This document shows, piece after piece, positions 47,297 to 60,333 of a DNA stretch of 64,000 bases. The DNA is taken from the NCBI GenBank assembly GCA_003254925.1, contig QANZ01050121.1, positions 1 through 64,000 on the forward strand, written 5' to 3'. The translations under genes and the position numbers were made by a program. The notes beneath the pieces are model-generated. The model did not search any database. It was not told the origin of the DNA and was given only the letters and a program-made list of their open reading frames with translations. Position 1 is the first letter of the stretch, and each line of letters begins with the position of its first letter. This DNA comes from Chamaecrista fasciculata (lineage: Eukaryota; Streptophyta; Magnoliopsida; Fabales; Fabaceae).

Positions 47297-47932
47297 TAGG
47301 AATGACAATTGCCAATTGGGTAAGTGTCCAAGATACCTNACCACACGTCATAAAAGTGAGATTAGGCCAAACCACAGGTACCTTTCCTGTATTTTACCCT
47401 AAAAAATATCTAGCATACGTTGAATATTGAATATCGGATAAAGTACAAGTAATGAAATATAAAAAAAGGTATCGATAACAACGAGTGAATACAGATATTG
47501 CTTCAACTATTTAATATTCGTTCGAAATGAACAAATAACTAAAGTACTTGATATCCAATATTCTATAATATAAAAAAGTTTCGCTAACCGGCAAGCAATA
47601 GAATAAGCCGATAGGGGCAAGCAAGCGCTAACCTAAACAATCAATCTTGTTGGGTGATTCAAATATTTAACTATTTTTAATTAATGGATATTGAACATGA
47701 GATATTGAGTATAAGATATCAAATATATCCGATTTTCAATTAGGACATTATATCCTATATCTATTATTTTTGAGGATTTCGAATTTGTCCAATACTGAAT
47801 ATTGGATAGTGTACAAATATAGATACTAAATTATCAGATACATAGACAAGATACGAATATTGGAAAAAATGAACATATACGAATATAGATAATGATAAAA
47901 TTACTAAATACCTTATCCGTTATCATCCCTTA
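47297..47932. mobile_element. Probable non-autonomous hAT-like element, diverged
   Basis: It starts TAGGAATGACAATTGCC and ends TATCCGTTATCATCCCTTA, an imperfect version of the TAGGGATGRCAA / TTGYCATCCCTA termini often seen in plant hAT elements. The interior repeats ATTGGATA / GATATTGA words. I could not find a convincing 8-bp duplication. It includes the N at 47339. Confidence 0.45.
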
Positions 47933-49179
47933 GATGTTATCCAATTTTCATGTTGAATTGTTGATTGTGTGACATGGCTGCCCAGAGATACTAGTTGCAT
48001 GATGTGGCTTGCTTCAAGTTAGCAAGTCAAGAGTTTGGCACTTGGCAGTATCCCACAAAGATTGGAACTTAGAACACAATCCCAAATTGTTTACATGAGA
48101 GTAATTTTAAAATTTTAGTTATATTTATTGCGATATATATGAGCCAAGGGGATGAAGGAAATCTTGAACAAATGGCTGAATTAGAAATGCTCTTAAATGA
48201 GAGGAATAAAAACGAGCTCAAGCTTAATTTTTAAATGTTATTATTCCTAAAGCTTGGCCAGTATTTTAGCGAGTCGAACCCGCGATCATGTTCACTCGTA
48301 ATGATGTTGATGCAATAATATGACATTGCCTGACTTCATCAGCTACCATATATATATATATATATATAATATATTCATAGGGGAATGAGTGGAAGCCCAA
48401 GTTAAAAAATTTTGGAATGCCTAGATTTAGCCTTGAGGACAAATGGATTAAGCTAGGGACAAAAGGACGCCCCCGTGGAACTAGCAGGCAACGCTGAGAA
48501 CAAAGGGTATCAGTGTGAAAAAAAACTTTTGAGGAAAGACAAGAGTGTGAACTGTGAAGAGTTGTTTGTGGACAAAGAAATATTATAAGTTGAAGTTCAA
48601 TTAACCAAAGAGCCTTCTTAATCGGCACAAAATTAAGAATTTTGAATTAGAAACTCTCCTTCTCTTCCTTCCTCTCCATATATAATCTCCAATCTAAGAG
48701 TATGATTGATAGTAAAGAAAGTCTAGGAAAGGAAGATAATGGAGGAGAAAAGATCAAAGGAAGCTTAATTTCTCATTCCCATTCTTTTTATTTGGATAGT
48801 AATATCTTTTTCAAAATACTTTGATGATAAACAATTTATGAGCAATGATGATAGTAAAAGATTAAGAATTTAATCTTTCGTGATCTTCTTCCTAATTAAC
48901 TCCCTTTCCCTTCTCTTGATCCCTTCCATAATCTTTAATCCAATCACGGTCAACTAAACCCAAACACAGTCAACTATACCCTTGAAGAATCAAAATTTAG
49001 TTCTTTATGTTTAAACATAACACATGTCATATGTGAACACTTTTAGTGGCGTTTCCATTTTAATTATAAGCCATATAAACTGAATATTAAATCCTTTGTG
49101 AAAGTGGTAAAGATCTAGAGCAAATGTTTATAGACAAAGGAGGCGTGACGCGTGGATCGGGGTATTATATATATATATA
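47933..49179. other. Unassigned intergenic DNA
   Basis: The longest frame (48266-48628, minus, 120 codons) has no recognisable domain and includes an (AT)n-coded YIYIYIY run. I do not call it. A (TA)n tract lies at 48349-48368. Confidence 0.45.
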
Positions 49180-49994
49180 GGTCAACAATTTATTTTGGTC
49201 CCTAATGTTTATCTAAAATTCTGTTTTGGTCCCTAAAGTTTTCTTTTGGTCCATTTTGGTCCTTAATATTTCTTGAAAGTTTCATCATTAATCTCTAACT
49301 ATTGAATATGATCATATCTATCTTGTTTCAAATCCGAATGCAATTAAATCAGAGTTACATGTTAAATTTGATGAGTTCTTTTTTTTAATCGAACATAAAA
49401 TCAAGCCTGAAAATAGTTTGCTTGATTCATGAATTTAGTTATATCTCTCTCGTTTCAAGTCTAAATGTAACGAATTGAGAGTTACAAATTACTCTTGATG
49501 AGTTCTTTTTTTATTTAGTTAGGGTTGTTGGCAAACGAAGTCAAATAGTACTTTGAAAGTGAGTTTAGTCAAAACATCAATATTAACTTTCGGAGTACTA
49601 TTTGACCTCATTTGTCAACGGTCCCAACTAGACAATTTAAAGAAAGAACTCGTCAAGAGTAACTTGTAATTCTGATTCCATTGCATTTAGGCTTGAAACG
49701 AGAGAGACATGATCAAATTAATGAAACAAGCGACCCAATTTTGGGTTCATTTTTTATATTTGATTTGACCTCATTTGTTGATGACTACAATTAGAAAAAG
49801 AAAGAACTGATCAAATTTAACCTGTAACTATGATTTAATCACGTTCGGATTTGAAACAAGAGGGATATGACCATATTCAATGATTAGGGATGAATGATGA
49901 AACTTTTAAGAAACATTAAGAATCTAAACGGAACTAAAAAAATATTAGAGGGGAACTTTGGATAAATATTATGGACCAAAATAGGTTTTTGACC
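49180..49994. mobile_element. Foldback element, family F1, best-preserved copy
   Basis: The terminal arms GGTCAACAATTTATTTTGG and CCAAAATAGGTTTTTGACC pair over about 35 bp, and the F1 body motif occurs in both orientations (CGTTTCAAGTCTAAATGTAA; TTTAGGCTTGAAACGAGAG). It sits in a TA microsatellite, so any 9-10 bp duplication is masked. Size 815 bp, no transposase. Confidence 0.68.
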
Positions 49995-50544
49995 TATATA
50001 TATATATAAGTTTATACAATCTATTGGCTGCAGATTCCATGTTGTTGTTCAAGACTTCAAGTTCAAGATCTGAATTGACACTCACCAACTTCAACGTTCA
50101 ATGACGATTTTATTATTGTTTTAACTTTAATCAATACCCGCTGTGTGAGCACTTATTTTACCAATATTTTTAATATATCACTCTCCCATGTTTCAATGAA
50201 CCTTCCTGTACTCATGCTTTCACTCTAGCTAGTTTAATTTATATATACTTCCGCCTACTCTCATTATCTTCTATGCTTCTGCTGCTGCTGAGTTCATCAG
50301 GAGTAAACAGAGAAAACATTGTATCCAGGTGTGCCTTAATTTCCATATTTAATTATATACTCCATCGATCCTTAATTTCTACTGCTAAGTGCTAAATAAA
50401 ACGTCTAGTAAGATTTTATCTTTTAGTGCTAAAGATTACATTTTCTTTTGTTAGAAAGTTTTCCTTACATTGATCATTTAACAAAAAAGTTATTATTAGT
50501 ATATTTTATCATCATTCAATGATTCAATCTACCATATTTTTAGG
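49995..50544. other. AT-rich intergenic DNA, nothing recognised
   Basis: No gene or bounded repeat seen. Confidence 0.5.
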
Positions 50545-51240
50545 TTAAAATATACTTTTGGTCCTTTACCTTTATAGTAGGTTACCTTTCAATCATTTAT
50601 CCTGTTTTTTTTTTCTTACAAATTTGGTCCTACAAGTTTCTCAAAAGATTCATTTTTGGTTTCAATGTCTTAATGTGGTCATATTTCTCTCGTTTTAAGT
50701 GTTTGAATGCGACGAATCCATAGCTATCTGTTGCTTTCAGTTATTACTTTCTCTGTCCAATTGGAAACGTCAGTAAAAAAGGTCAAATCGAATTTCGAAA
50801 GTGGATTGTTTGTTTCATGGTTGAACGAGCAAAGTTGATTATATATCTTTTGTTTAGAGAAACCAGTTATTCTTTTAATGAGTCATTTTTCTGCCTAATT
50901 ATGGTCAAATTAAACCTTAAAGTGGGTTTGCGACCAACATTTAAGGTAGAAATCGAGCTCAACTTAACTTTATTCGCTGACAGTTCCAATTGGTCAGAAA
51001 AAGGACTTGTCAAGCGTAACATATAGTTCCAAACTCGTTACAATCATATTTGAAACAAGAGAGAAATGACCAACTTAATTTTTTCTTTTATTGCTAAATA
51101 AGAGTGAGACTAATGATGAAACTTTTTATGAAGACGTGAGACAATACAAAAAAAATTTAAGATAAAAAAGGGATAATAGACTAATTTAATTTAAAACCTG
51201 ACTAAAAAATAAAAAATCAAAATTACACATTAACGTAATA
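50545..51240. repeat. Foldback element, family F1, diverged
   Basis: It contains TCTCTCGTTTTAAGTGTTTG and AATGCGACGAATCCATAGC, with the inverse TTTGAAACAAGAGAGAAATG and CAAGCGTAACATATAG. Boundaries approximate; non-coding. Confidence 0.5.
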
Positions 51241-51374
51241 TTTTTTTTGTACTAAAATGCTACGTATTGTATATTGGAGCTTTATACATAGTATATAGTT
51301 CAATTTAGGAGTCTAAAGCTATTTAATATAATTTAACTTATAACATAAATACATTAAAGAGCTACAAAGATGAT

Positions 51375-52694
51375 TAGGAATATTCAATGGATTGAACTAA
51401 CCCGCCAAAATTAACCCAACTCACTAGTTTGAGTTGAGCTAGTGAGTTGGTTTGGGTTTAAAAAGTTGAGCCCGTAGTAATTTAGATTTGGTTGCAAGTT
51501 TCAAAACTTTGAGTTCGCTTAACCCAACCAATTAGGGGTGTTCAACGGTTCGGGCCAACTCGCCAAAAACCAACCCAATTCGCAGGTTTGGGCTAGCGGG
51601 TTGCTTTGGTTTGAAAATTTCTAACTCGTAGTGGTTTGGGTTGGGCTGTGGGTTTCAGAATTTTGAGCTCGCTCAACCCAACCCAACTCGCCAGCCCGCC
51701 ATTTATATATATTTTTTTATTTTTTATTTTAATATATACATAAATAAATTATAATTAGTATAATACAAATAACTCTTGTGTTATCTTTTTCCTTTAGCTT
51801 TAACACTATGTAAATTGACTTCACCTTCAATTAATTTTTTTTTTCTCAATCATTCAATTAATCAATTTAATTTCTTTAATTTTATCAATTTCACTTTTTT
51901 ATCGAGAAAAGTAGAATTAGGACGTTTATAATTTTACTTGCTAAATTCAACTGTTGTCATAATTGTTTCTATTTTCCTCTATTACTAACTTCACATTCTT
52001 TAAATGAGTATATATAACTTTTAATCATATTATATTATTATTGACTTATAATAATAAGAAATCTTTTCATTGAAAGATTAAAAAAAATTTGTAGAGTCAA
52101 GTATTTTTTTTTTTAAAAAAAATGTTTGCAAATTAGAATGGGTCAGCCCGCCAACTCGCCTAACCCAATCCGCTGTTGTTTGGTTTGGGCTGAAATATGT
52201 TTTTTTTCAAAAACCCAACCCAAACCAACCCGCCCTACGAAAATTCCAACCCAAATTCCAACCCGCTCTAAACGCAACTCAACCTAGCTCGCGAACACCC
52301 CTACAACCAATCGGCTCACAAAAATATAAAATATAAAATAAAATTAATTTTTTATTTAGTTAAAATTATATTTTAATATGTTAAAAACATTATTTTTACT
52401 ATTTGGTCAATTCATAAATTTTTATTCTCAATTTAGTCCATCAAAAATGAATTTAAAGGACCAAGTTGAAGAAAAAAAAATTTAAGGGAGACCAATTTTT
52501 TTTAAAAATAAATAAATATATATATATATATGTATATAAATAGTATAGGGCCAACTCAACTCATACCAACTTTGGTTTAGGTTGACTCAATTATTTTCTG
52601 TAGCCTAATTCAATCCAATCCAACTTAACTCGCCAAATAAAATAATAAGCCTAAACCAATCTGTCTAAAACCCAACCCAACCTAATCCTTGAAG
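51375..52694. mobile_element. Older hAT-like element split by a younger relative
   Basis: It starts TAGGAATATTCAATGG and carries repeated AACCCAACTC / GAGTTGGTTTGGGTT words, then is interrupted at 51533-52303 and resumes with CGGCTCACAAAAATATAAAA. Its right part (52545-52690) again has GCCAACTCAACTC and AACCCAACCCAACC. Its own termini are decayed. Confidence 0.55.
51533..52303. mobile_element. Non-autonomous hAT-like element with perfect 8-bp TSD
   Basis: The termini TAGGGGTGTTCAACGG and GCGAACACCCCTA are inverted, and an exact 8-bp duplication CAACCAAT flanks it (51525-51532, 52304-52311). The eight-base duplication and TAGGGGTG ends fit hAT. It is 771 bp, without transposase, and inserted in an older member of the same family. 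Confidence 0.85.
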
Positions 52695-53594
52695 AGGATG
52701 GATCCATGCAGTGGAGAATCCATGCAGTGGAGAATCCACTGCAGAGTTTTAAAGTGTGAGAAAAGAGGATGAAAATACAAAAATAAATCTTTGAGTTTCA
52801 CTTAATTCATCCTCTCTTGTCCCACACGGCTGCACCTGCAGTGGGGAGAAGTTAGTGTAGGGGATTCAAGCTCAACCCTTGACCTTGAAGACCACCACCT
52901 AAAGACGATGATCTGGTTCAGTCTGGTTCAATACAAGAACAATGTTTTGGCGAGATTTCCTGACTTTTTACTTTTCAGCGAAAGCTTCAGTGGTAAACCA
53001 AATTCTTAGAACCAGAAACGCTGCCCCCGGCGCCAACCAAAGCTTCTTGAATAAAATTTAGGGCATTTATGTTGATGGATGAAGAAAATGACAATTAGGC
53101 TAAGTTATAAGTAAATAAATGGGATCATATGATATATGCATTTAACAGTATATTTATGCGGTTAATGTGTTATGCATTAATGCAAGATGTTTAACGGAGG
53201 CTTCATGAAAAACTAATTTACAATGAGTAATGAAAATTTAAAAATTAAATCATATCTTTCATAGAAATAAAGAAACAAAGTTACATGACTTGCATCGCCT
53301 AATAAACTAAGAGTCTAAGACTAAACTGTTGGATTTTTCTACACATTTATTCATTTGTTATCAAGGAGAAAGTGATATACTTCAGATATTAGTTAGATCA
53401 TATAAAAGTTATTTGCTTTAACACTTAACACTTTTAAAACTGTACAACTTGCTCCTTATTGTCTTAATTTTTTTATCTTGTTGCTTTCCCAATAAACGTG
53501 CATAGTTTCAAAGAGCAAATGTCCCATGTTTTGGTTTTGCCATCTTAAATTGATTGTTTTCTTTTTTAAAATTCTTTCAACACAGTTGAGCAAG
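52695..53594. other. Upstream region of the CC-NBS-LRR gene
   Basis: 52698-52745 contains a short duplicated word (ATCCATGCAGTGGAGA twice) followed by its inverse (ATCCACTGCAG). No gene is visible; the NLR promoter presumably lies in the right part. Confidence 0.4.
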
Positions 53595-53826
53595 AATAAG
53601 AAAGCAAGCCATGGAGGTCGTAATTGCTGTTGCTGCAAAAGTTGCTGAATACATTGTTGCACCAGTTGGACATCAACTTGGTTACATAATTTGCCACAAG
53701 AGCAATGNCAAGTAATAAGAAAGCAAGCCATGGAGGTCGTAATTGCTGTTGCTGCAAAAGTTGCTGAATACATTGTTGCACCAGTTGGACATCAACTTGG
53801 TTACATAATTTGCCACAAGAGCAACG
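53595..53826 (+). repeat. Direct duplication of about 112 bp across the NLR start codon
   Basis: 53595-53707 (ATAAGAAAGCAAGCCATGG ... CACAAGAGCAATG) is repeated at 53714-53826 (ending CACAAGAGCAACG) with an N at 53708 between them. The upstream ATG at 53611 would run into a stop (TAA at 53714) shortly after the N. The identity and the N suggest overlapping contig ends that were not merged. Confidence 0.85.
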
Positions 53827-56800
53827 TTAACAGTCTCAGAAAGCAGATTCTCAAGTTAGAGGAGGCCAAAGATGGAGTTCAACACTTAGTTGATGCTGCT
53901 AAAAGGCGTGGAGAAGAGATTGAGGGTAATGTCCAGAATTGGATTACTAAGGTGGATGATATTGTTACTGACGCGCAACAATTACATGATGATGCTGAAC
54001 AAGCAAAAGTTGGATGCTGCAGTATATGGCCCAGACACCAGCTGAGCCAGAAAGCAAAAAAGATGTCACATGGTGCTTCTGAAATGCTAGCAGAAGGAAA
54101 ATTCAAGAGGATCTCCTATCGTGACTCTTCGCAGAGGACTCTCAGCACGTCGGCGAGAAGTTACAAGGCCTTGGAATCTAGAACGTTCATCATGAAAGAG
54201 ATCATGCAGGTACTCAAGGATTCTGACTTGTACATGATTGGGTTGTATGGAATGGGGGGTATAGGGAAGACCTCACTAGCCAAAGAAATAGCATGGCAAG
54301 CTGCACAAGATGGGTCATTTGATGCAGTAGTCATGGCCACTGTGAGTAATTCTCTAGATGTGAAAAGAATTCAAGGCCAACTTGGTGATGGGTTGGGTCT
54401 GAAGTTTGATGAGGAGACAGAAGTTGGAAGAGCTCACCGTTTATGGCAGAGGATAAGAAAGGAGAAGACTGTTCTCATCATATTGGATGATATTTGGCAA
54501 AGTCTTGATTTGGCAGAAGTTGGTATTCCTTTTGGTGATGATCACAGAGGATGCAAGTTACTGCTGGTCTCCAGAAATCTTGATGTCTTGAACTGTGAGA
54601 TGGGTACTCAGGTAGAGTTTAAACTTGAAGTTTTGGGTGAAGAAGAGAGCTGGAGCTTATTTGAGATGATGGCAGGTGATGCTGTTAAAGATATCAGTTT
54701 GCAAGATACAGCCTTTAAAGTGGCTAGAGGTTGTGCGGGATTGCCGCTCTTGATAGTTACTGTGGCAAAGGCACTGAAGAACAAGGACTTGTATGCTTGG
54801 AAAGATGCTTCAAAGAAACTGACTAGATTCAATCATGATGAACTGCGCAAGAGTGTTTACTCCGCTTTAATGCTGAGTTATAATTCATTAGAGAGTGATG
54901 AATTGAAAGCCTTGTTCATTTTCATTGGTTCCATTGGACAAAATGCTATTGGCACTAGAGAGTTACTGATATATGGTTGGGGATTGGGTATATTCAAACA
55001 TGTTGATACATTAACAGAAGCAAGAAACAGACTTTACAACATGATAAGTAGCCTCAAGGCCTCTAGTCTACTACTTGGAGGTGGAGATGAGTGGGTTCAA
55101 ATGCATGATGTTGTTCGCGATGTAGCTGCCTCAATTTCATCCAGGCACGAACCTGCCTTTGCTGTGCCAAGGTACAGTGAATTGAAAGAATGGCCAGAGA
55201 TAGATCAGATTAAAAGATATAGTCGTATTTTCTTGCCTTGGTGTGATATTCATGCATTGCCTGAGATCTTGGAATGTCCGGAGTTGAAGATACTGGTGCT
55301 CGCCAGTAAAAACAACTATTTGAAAGTCCCTGATTACTTTTTTTATGGGATGAGGAATCTGAAGGTTTTGGTTTTAGGAGGACTAAATTGTAGTCCATCC
55401 TTCCATCTGTCTCTCAGATTCTTGACCAACCTTGGAGCATTATATCTATATGAATGCATGTTGGAAGACATATCTGTAGTAGCTGAATTTCCAAATTTAA
55501 CGATTCTTAGCATTAAAAAATCTGAGATTTCAGAGCTTCCTCAAGAAATAGGGAAGCTATCCCTTCTGAGGTTGCTGGATCTGAGTGATTGTTCAGCACT
55601 GAGAGTGATTCCTGCCAATCTTATATCAAGCTTAAAACTTTTAGAAGAACTCTATATGGGGAATTGCTTTTTCCAGTGGGAAGTTCAGGGAAACAAAAAT
55701 CAAAACAAGAATGCGAGTCTAAGTGAGCTGAGGCATTTGCATCATCTGACGGTTTTAGAGATACAAATCCTGGATGCCTCAGTTTTGCCCAGAGACTTTC
55801 TTGTCTTTGGAAAGCTCGAAAGCTACAAGATATTCATTGGCGATGGATGGAAATGGCCTGGGGATTATAAAACTTCAAAAACTCTTAAACTTGGTGCCAC
55901 TAATGACAGTACTCTTTTGGATCATGGGATAAAGTTGTTGCTGAATAAAGTTGAGGATTTGTACTTAGCTCAATTGAAAAGTATTAGGAATGTCCTATTC
56001 CAATTAAACAGGGAAGGTTTTCCACGGTTGAAGCATCTCAATATTCAAAGCATTGCTGAAATGCAGTATATTATAAACTCGATGGAGTGGGTTAATCCCC
56101 ATCAAGCTTTCCCAAAGTTGGAGTCATTGGTTATTCACAACCTTAGAAATTTGGAGAAAATCTGCCATGGTCCACTTCCAAGACAGTCCTTTTCCAATCT
56201 AAAAGTAGTCAAAGTGATAGGTTGTGATCAGCTACCAAGTCTTTTCATGAGTTCCATGGTTAAAGATCTTTCTCAACTTCTTCAAATTGAAATTTCTGAA
56301 TGCCAATTCATGACTGAGATCATAACTGAGCAAAGACAAGAAGATGATGAAGGAAATTATCAGATTATGCTCCCCAAATTGCGATTTCTGACACTGAATT
56401 GCTTACCTATGCTTGTCACCTTCTATTCCAAGATGTCCACAGTGGATGAAGAATCCATAAATCGTGCTATAGAGAACAATGTTGGTTCTTCTCCTCCACT
56501 TTTCAGTAAAGAGGTACTTGTGTCTTGTGATCCTTTTTCACTGTTACAACACTGGTTCTTTCTCATTTATAATGGATTTAGATTTGAGTCATGTTTAAAT
56601 GGATTCTGTAATTTTCTATGTTCTTTAGCTTTTTAACTTAATTATCTTAAGGCAAGTGTCTAAACTACTCCAAATTTATTTCTTCCTTTCCTCGTTCTAA
56701 TGGAATTTATGATGAAAGGCTAAAATAAAATTTTGACAACAATGACTATGCGTGGCAGGTTACCTTACCGAGTTTGGAAACCTTGAGGCTTTCATCAATC

Positions 56801-59061
56801 AACTTCAGGAACTTAAGTGATGATCTACTCTTAACCCATTCTTGCATTCAGAGTTTAACAAGTTTAATTGTAGATGGTTGTGGTACGCTAAACTATCTTT
56901 TCTTAACCACTGTGGCTAAAAGACTTGTAAGGCTCCAATACCTTGAGATCAGTAACTGTGAAACGATAGATAGTATATTTTCTCTGGAGGAGAACATGGC
57001 TGAGCAGCTTCGTTTAAGTGAAGAGGTGATCACTTGTATTTGGTTCAGTTTTATTGTATTCTCTGTATTTGCACTTTGTTTGGTATATCTTTTACCTCTT
57101 TGATTTATCACTTGCATATTTTATTCTGAAGTCTGAAGTTTATCATTAATTGTAATTAACTGTAAACTGTAGGCTATATTCCCCAACTTGGAGACGTTTG
57201 TAATTTCCTACATGGATAAACTGCAATTGATATGGCCCCATCAACTAGCAAAGGGTTCATTCTACAAATTGAAAAGGATGGAAGTTAAATTCTGCCCAAG
57301 TCTTTGGAATTTGTTTCCATCTAATGTGTTAGGTATACTACAGAATCTGGAGACAGTGCTTACTACTAATTGTTCTACACTAGAATTTGTGTTTGGGATA
57401 CAAGGGCTGGATATGGAGGGCAGTAGCCAAAATCAGTTGGAAATGCAGTTGAAAACTCTGACTTTGAATCATTTGCCAAAGTTGAAGCATGTGTGGAGTG
57501 CAGATCCTGAAGCAACTTTCAGGTTTCGAAACCTTTGTATCGTGGAAGCTGTTGAATGTGAAAGTCTAAGTTATGTCTTTCCACTCTCTTTAGCCAAAGA
57601 GCTTTGGCAACTCCAAATGCTAGAGATAAGAGATTGTGGTGTAGAGGAAATTGTCCCAAAGGATGAAGCAGTAGAGGCAGCTCCACGGTTTGTTTTCCCT
57701 CAATTAACATCTTTGATATTCTGGAACTTGTCAGAACTTAGAAGCTTCTACCCTGGAGTATATACCTTTGATTGTCCAATCTTAAGAAAATTAGATGTGT
57801 ATCATTGTGATAAGCTGGGAGTATTCATATCAAGGTCTCAAAGAATCCAGGAAGAAATTCTTGTTAATCAACAATATTTCTTCTCAATTGAAAAGGTAAA
57901 GACTACATGAAGTCTCACCTCATGTATTGATCTATTTATGCTATCAAATATGTATCAAGAACTATGCAGCATATATACACAGAAAATCAGAAAAGGATTA
58001 TTTATTTTCTGTATTTACCTTTGAGATCTATAATACGCTGCTTCTATTATTGTATGATAATTCCTAGAATATTCAACAGTGCTTAACCATGTTTATATCT
58101 AATTGGTCCTATAGGTTAATCCCTACCTAGAGGAATTGTCTCTGAGCAGCAAGGATGTCACAGAGATCTGTAATAGTCACCTTCATGGTGATTATCTCTA
58201 CACAGTAAAAGCTCTCAGCTTGCAGTGCTTTCATGATGAGTCAGACATATTTCCATGGGATTTCTTAAAAACTTTTCCCAATCTGGAAAAGCTTATTGTG
58301 AGTTGCAGCTCTTTCATAAAGCTTTTCTCTAGTGAAAACCATGAAAGTAATCATCTGGGGACGATCACAAAGCTGAGGGTGCTACAGCTAGAGTATTTGA
58401 ATAACCTAAAATATACATGTGAAGCAAAATGTCCAATACAATCAATACTTCAAAATCTTGAAACCTTGGAAGTAATTGGTTGTTCTAGTCTGACCACTCT
58501 GGTTCCATCTTTGGTACTATTCCAGAATTTAGATACTTTGCATGTGAGTGCATGTGCTAGATTGGTAAATCTCATATCATCTACAACAGCCAGAAGTTTA
58601 CAAAATCTCCGGAGTATGGCTATACATGGATGTGAAATGATAGAGGAAATTGTGACTTGTGAGGATGGTGAAGAAGATGAGATTGCTTTTATGAAACTGG
58701 AGTGTTTGATGCTGCTAAAGTTGCCAAGGCTTGCAACCTTTTGCAACACAAACTGCAGCTTCAAGTTTCCACTATTGAGAGAATTATTGGTCAGTAATTG
58801 TCCCAGGATGGAGACTTTTTCTCAAGGAATCCTAAGTGCACCACGCCTCAGAAAAGTATTTGAGATGGCAGCAACAGATGCATGGCGTTGGGAGGGTGAC
58901 CTCAATGCTACAATAAGAAAACTTTTCACTGAAACTGTATGTATGCATGAGCTAAATATCTTGATCTTGCATTGTGAATCACACAAAAATTTAGTTGTGA
59001 CCAAAAAATTTTTTAATTTATTTTGTTTGTTTCTTTGTTGAACACCCAGAATTCCAATTAA
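53730..59061 (+). CDS. CC-NBS-LRR disease-resistance protein (RPS2/RPS5-type NLR), five exons
   Basis: Intracellular immune receptor of the CNL class. Exons 53730-56513, 56759-57025, 57173-57895, 58115-58936 and 59050-59061 are all phase 0 with GT-AG introns and total 4608 nt (1535 aa). Order: coiled-coil N-terminus (about 1-150, MEVVIAVAAKVAEY start typical of this clade), P-loop GMGGIGKT (174-181), kinase-2 LIILDDIW (249-256), RNBS-B LLLVSRN, GLPL (337-340), MHD (458-460), then long irregular LRRs from about residue 520 to the end with repeated L-x-x-L-x-I-x-x-C. All nucleotide-binding motifs are intact, so it looks functional. Exon 1 reads on past its donor (56514) to a stop at 56636; splicing is inferred because the downstream exons continue LRR sequence in frame (SKE|VTLPSLETL). 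The last tiny exon (ending TETNSN) is the least certain; without that splice exon 4 would run to 59041. ATG 53730 lies in the second copy of a doubtful duplication. Confidence 0.9.
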
Positions 59062-59485
59062 GGCTGTTTGGCAAGATTTGAAGCTGAAGTGACCAGTTCT
59101 TCGCTCTGATTGGTGAGAAGTATTCTGCTTTCTTTGAAATATTTGGTTCCAGACGACGAACTTTCCAAACCTTCTAATTTCTGATATCATGTTCTGTTGT
59201 AAAATATAGATTTGGTAATTATATCCCTTAGAAAGAAGGGAGAGTACTGTGGAAAGTGAGAATATTGTCTAAATTTTTGTAGTCTGCATACTCGGACTAG
59301 ATATTTGTTGGTCTTGCAATCACCTGATTTTACATTGATTAATTTGACACCCTGTTCTTTCTGATAATCCTTCTATAATCTGATCTTTTTCTACTTTGAA
59401 AAATGCAATCAGCATGAAAGCGCTTCACAAGTATTAAATTGAATTCATGAAGGTGAATATAACAATCTGTTTTTTTGGTTCCAGT
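59062..59485. other. 3' flank of the NLR gene
   Basis: Likely 3' untranslated region and spacer; no further LRR-like exon recognised. Confidence 0.45.
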
Positions 59486-60325
59486 TAGGGGTGGCAAATG
59501 GTTGGGTTGGGTCGTAAATGGTTGGGTTATAAATGGGTTATTGACCCATTTATAAATGGGTTATTGACCCATTTATATTTTTTAAATGGGTCATGGGTGG
59601 GTCATGACCCATAAAATTTAGGGTTGACCCAACCCAACCATGAACCCATCTCAAAGTATTTATATTATTTAATTTTTAAACTAATTAATTAGAATAATTT
59701 TTAAATTATTCAAATCTAGGACTAAATAGTATTTTTATTCAGATTTTGGACAGATTTACAAATTCCACCTTTTTCATATTTTTAAAAATTACATTTTGAC
59801 CCCAATTTTTTTTAAAATTTTCATTTTAGTCCTCAAATATCATGATGTAGGGACTTTTTTGTAAATTTTGAAAATATTTAGGGGAATTATGTAATTTTTG
59901 CAAAAATTTGCAAAATTCATCTTCCTTCCACTTAACTCACAGTTTGGTGGGACTAAAATGCATTTTTTTTCAAATTTAGGACTAATTTGTAATTTTATCC
60001 TTTTTCCAATATTTTTCAAAATTAAAATTTTGGTCCAAATTTTTTTTTATAATTTTCATTTTTGTCCTCAAATATTATGGTTTAGGGACGTTTTTGTAAT
60101 TTTTGCAAAAATTTATGAAATTGCATATTTATCCCCTTTCATGAAACTACGTAGTTTTGATACAAATTTGGGTTGGGTAACCCATGGGTTTTACCCAACC
60201 CAACCCAAATTTTAATGGGTCAATTTTGAACCCAACCCATTATTTAAATGGGTTGGGGTTGGGTTGGTTAATTTGTTGTTGGGTTGATTGGGTTGGTGGG
60301 TAATGGGTTGAGATTGGCACCCCTA
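59486..60325. mobile_element. Non-autonomous hAT-like element, 840 bp
   Basis: The ends TAGGGGTGGCAAATGG and GAGATTGGCACCCCTA are inverted, with flanking octamers GTTCCAGT (59478-59485) and GTTCCAGC (60326-60333) matching at seven of eight bases. Subterminal regions are dense with GGGTTGGGTT / AACCCAACCC and AATGGGT words. The interior has FILPLNS-like broken frames but no transposase. Confidence 0.8.
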
Positions 60326-60333
60326 GTTCCAGC

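Noticed and set aside
48266..48628. 120-codon minus-strand frame
   Set aside because: No recognisable domain, contains a microsatellite-coded YIYIYIY run, and has no spliced neighbours.
53611..53707. First ATG of the NLR as the real start, making the gene a pseudogene
   Set aside because: It lies in the upstream copy of a likely assembly duplication; the downstream copy gives a full intact protein.
56514..56636. NLR ending at the stop after the long first frame
   Set aside because: A clear GT donor at 56514 and downstream exons continuing LRR sequence in the same phase argue for splicing.
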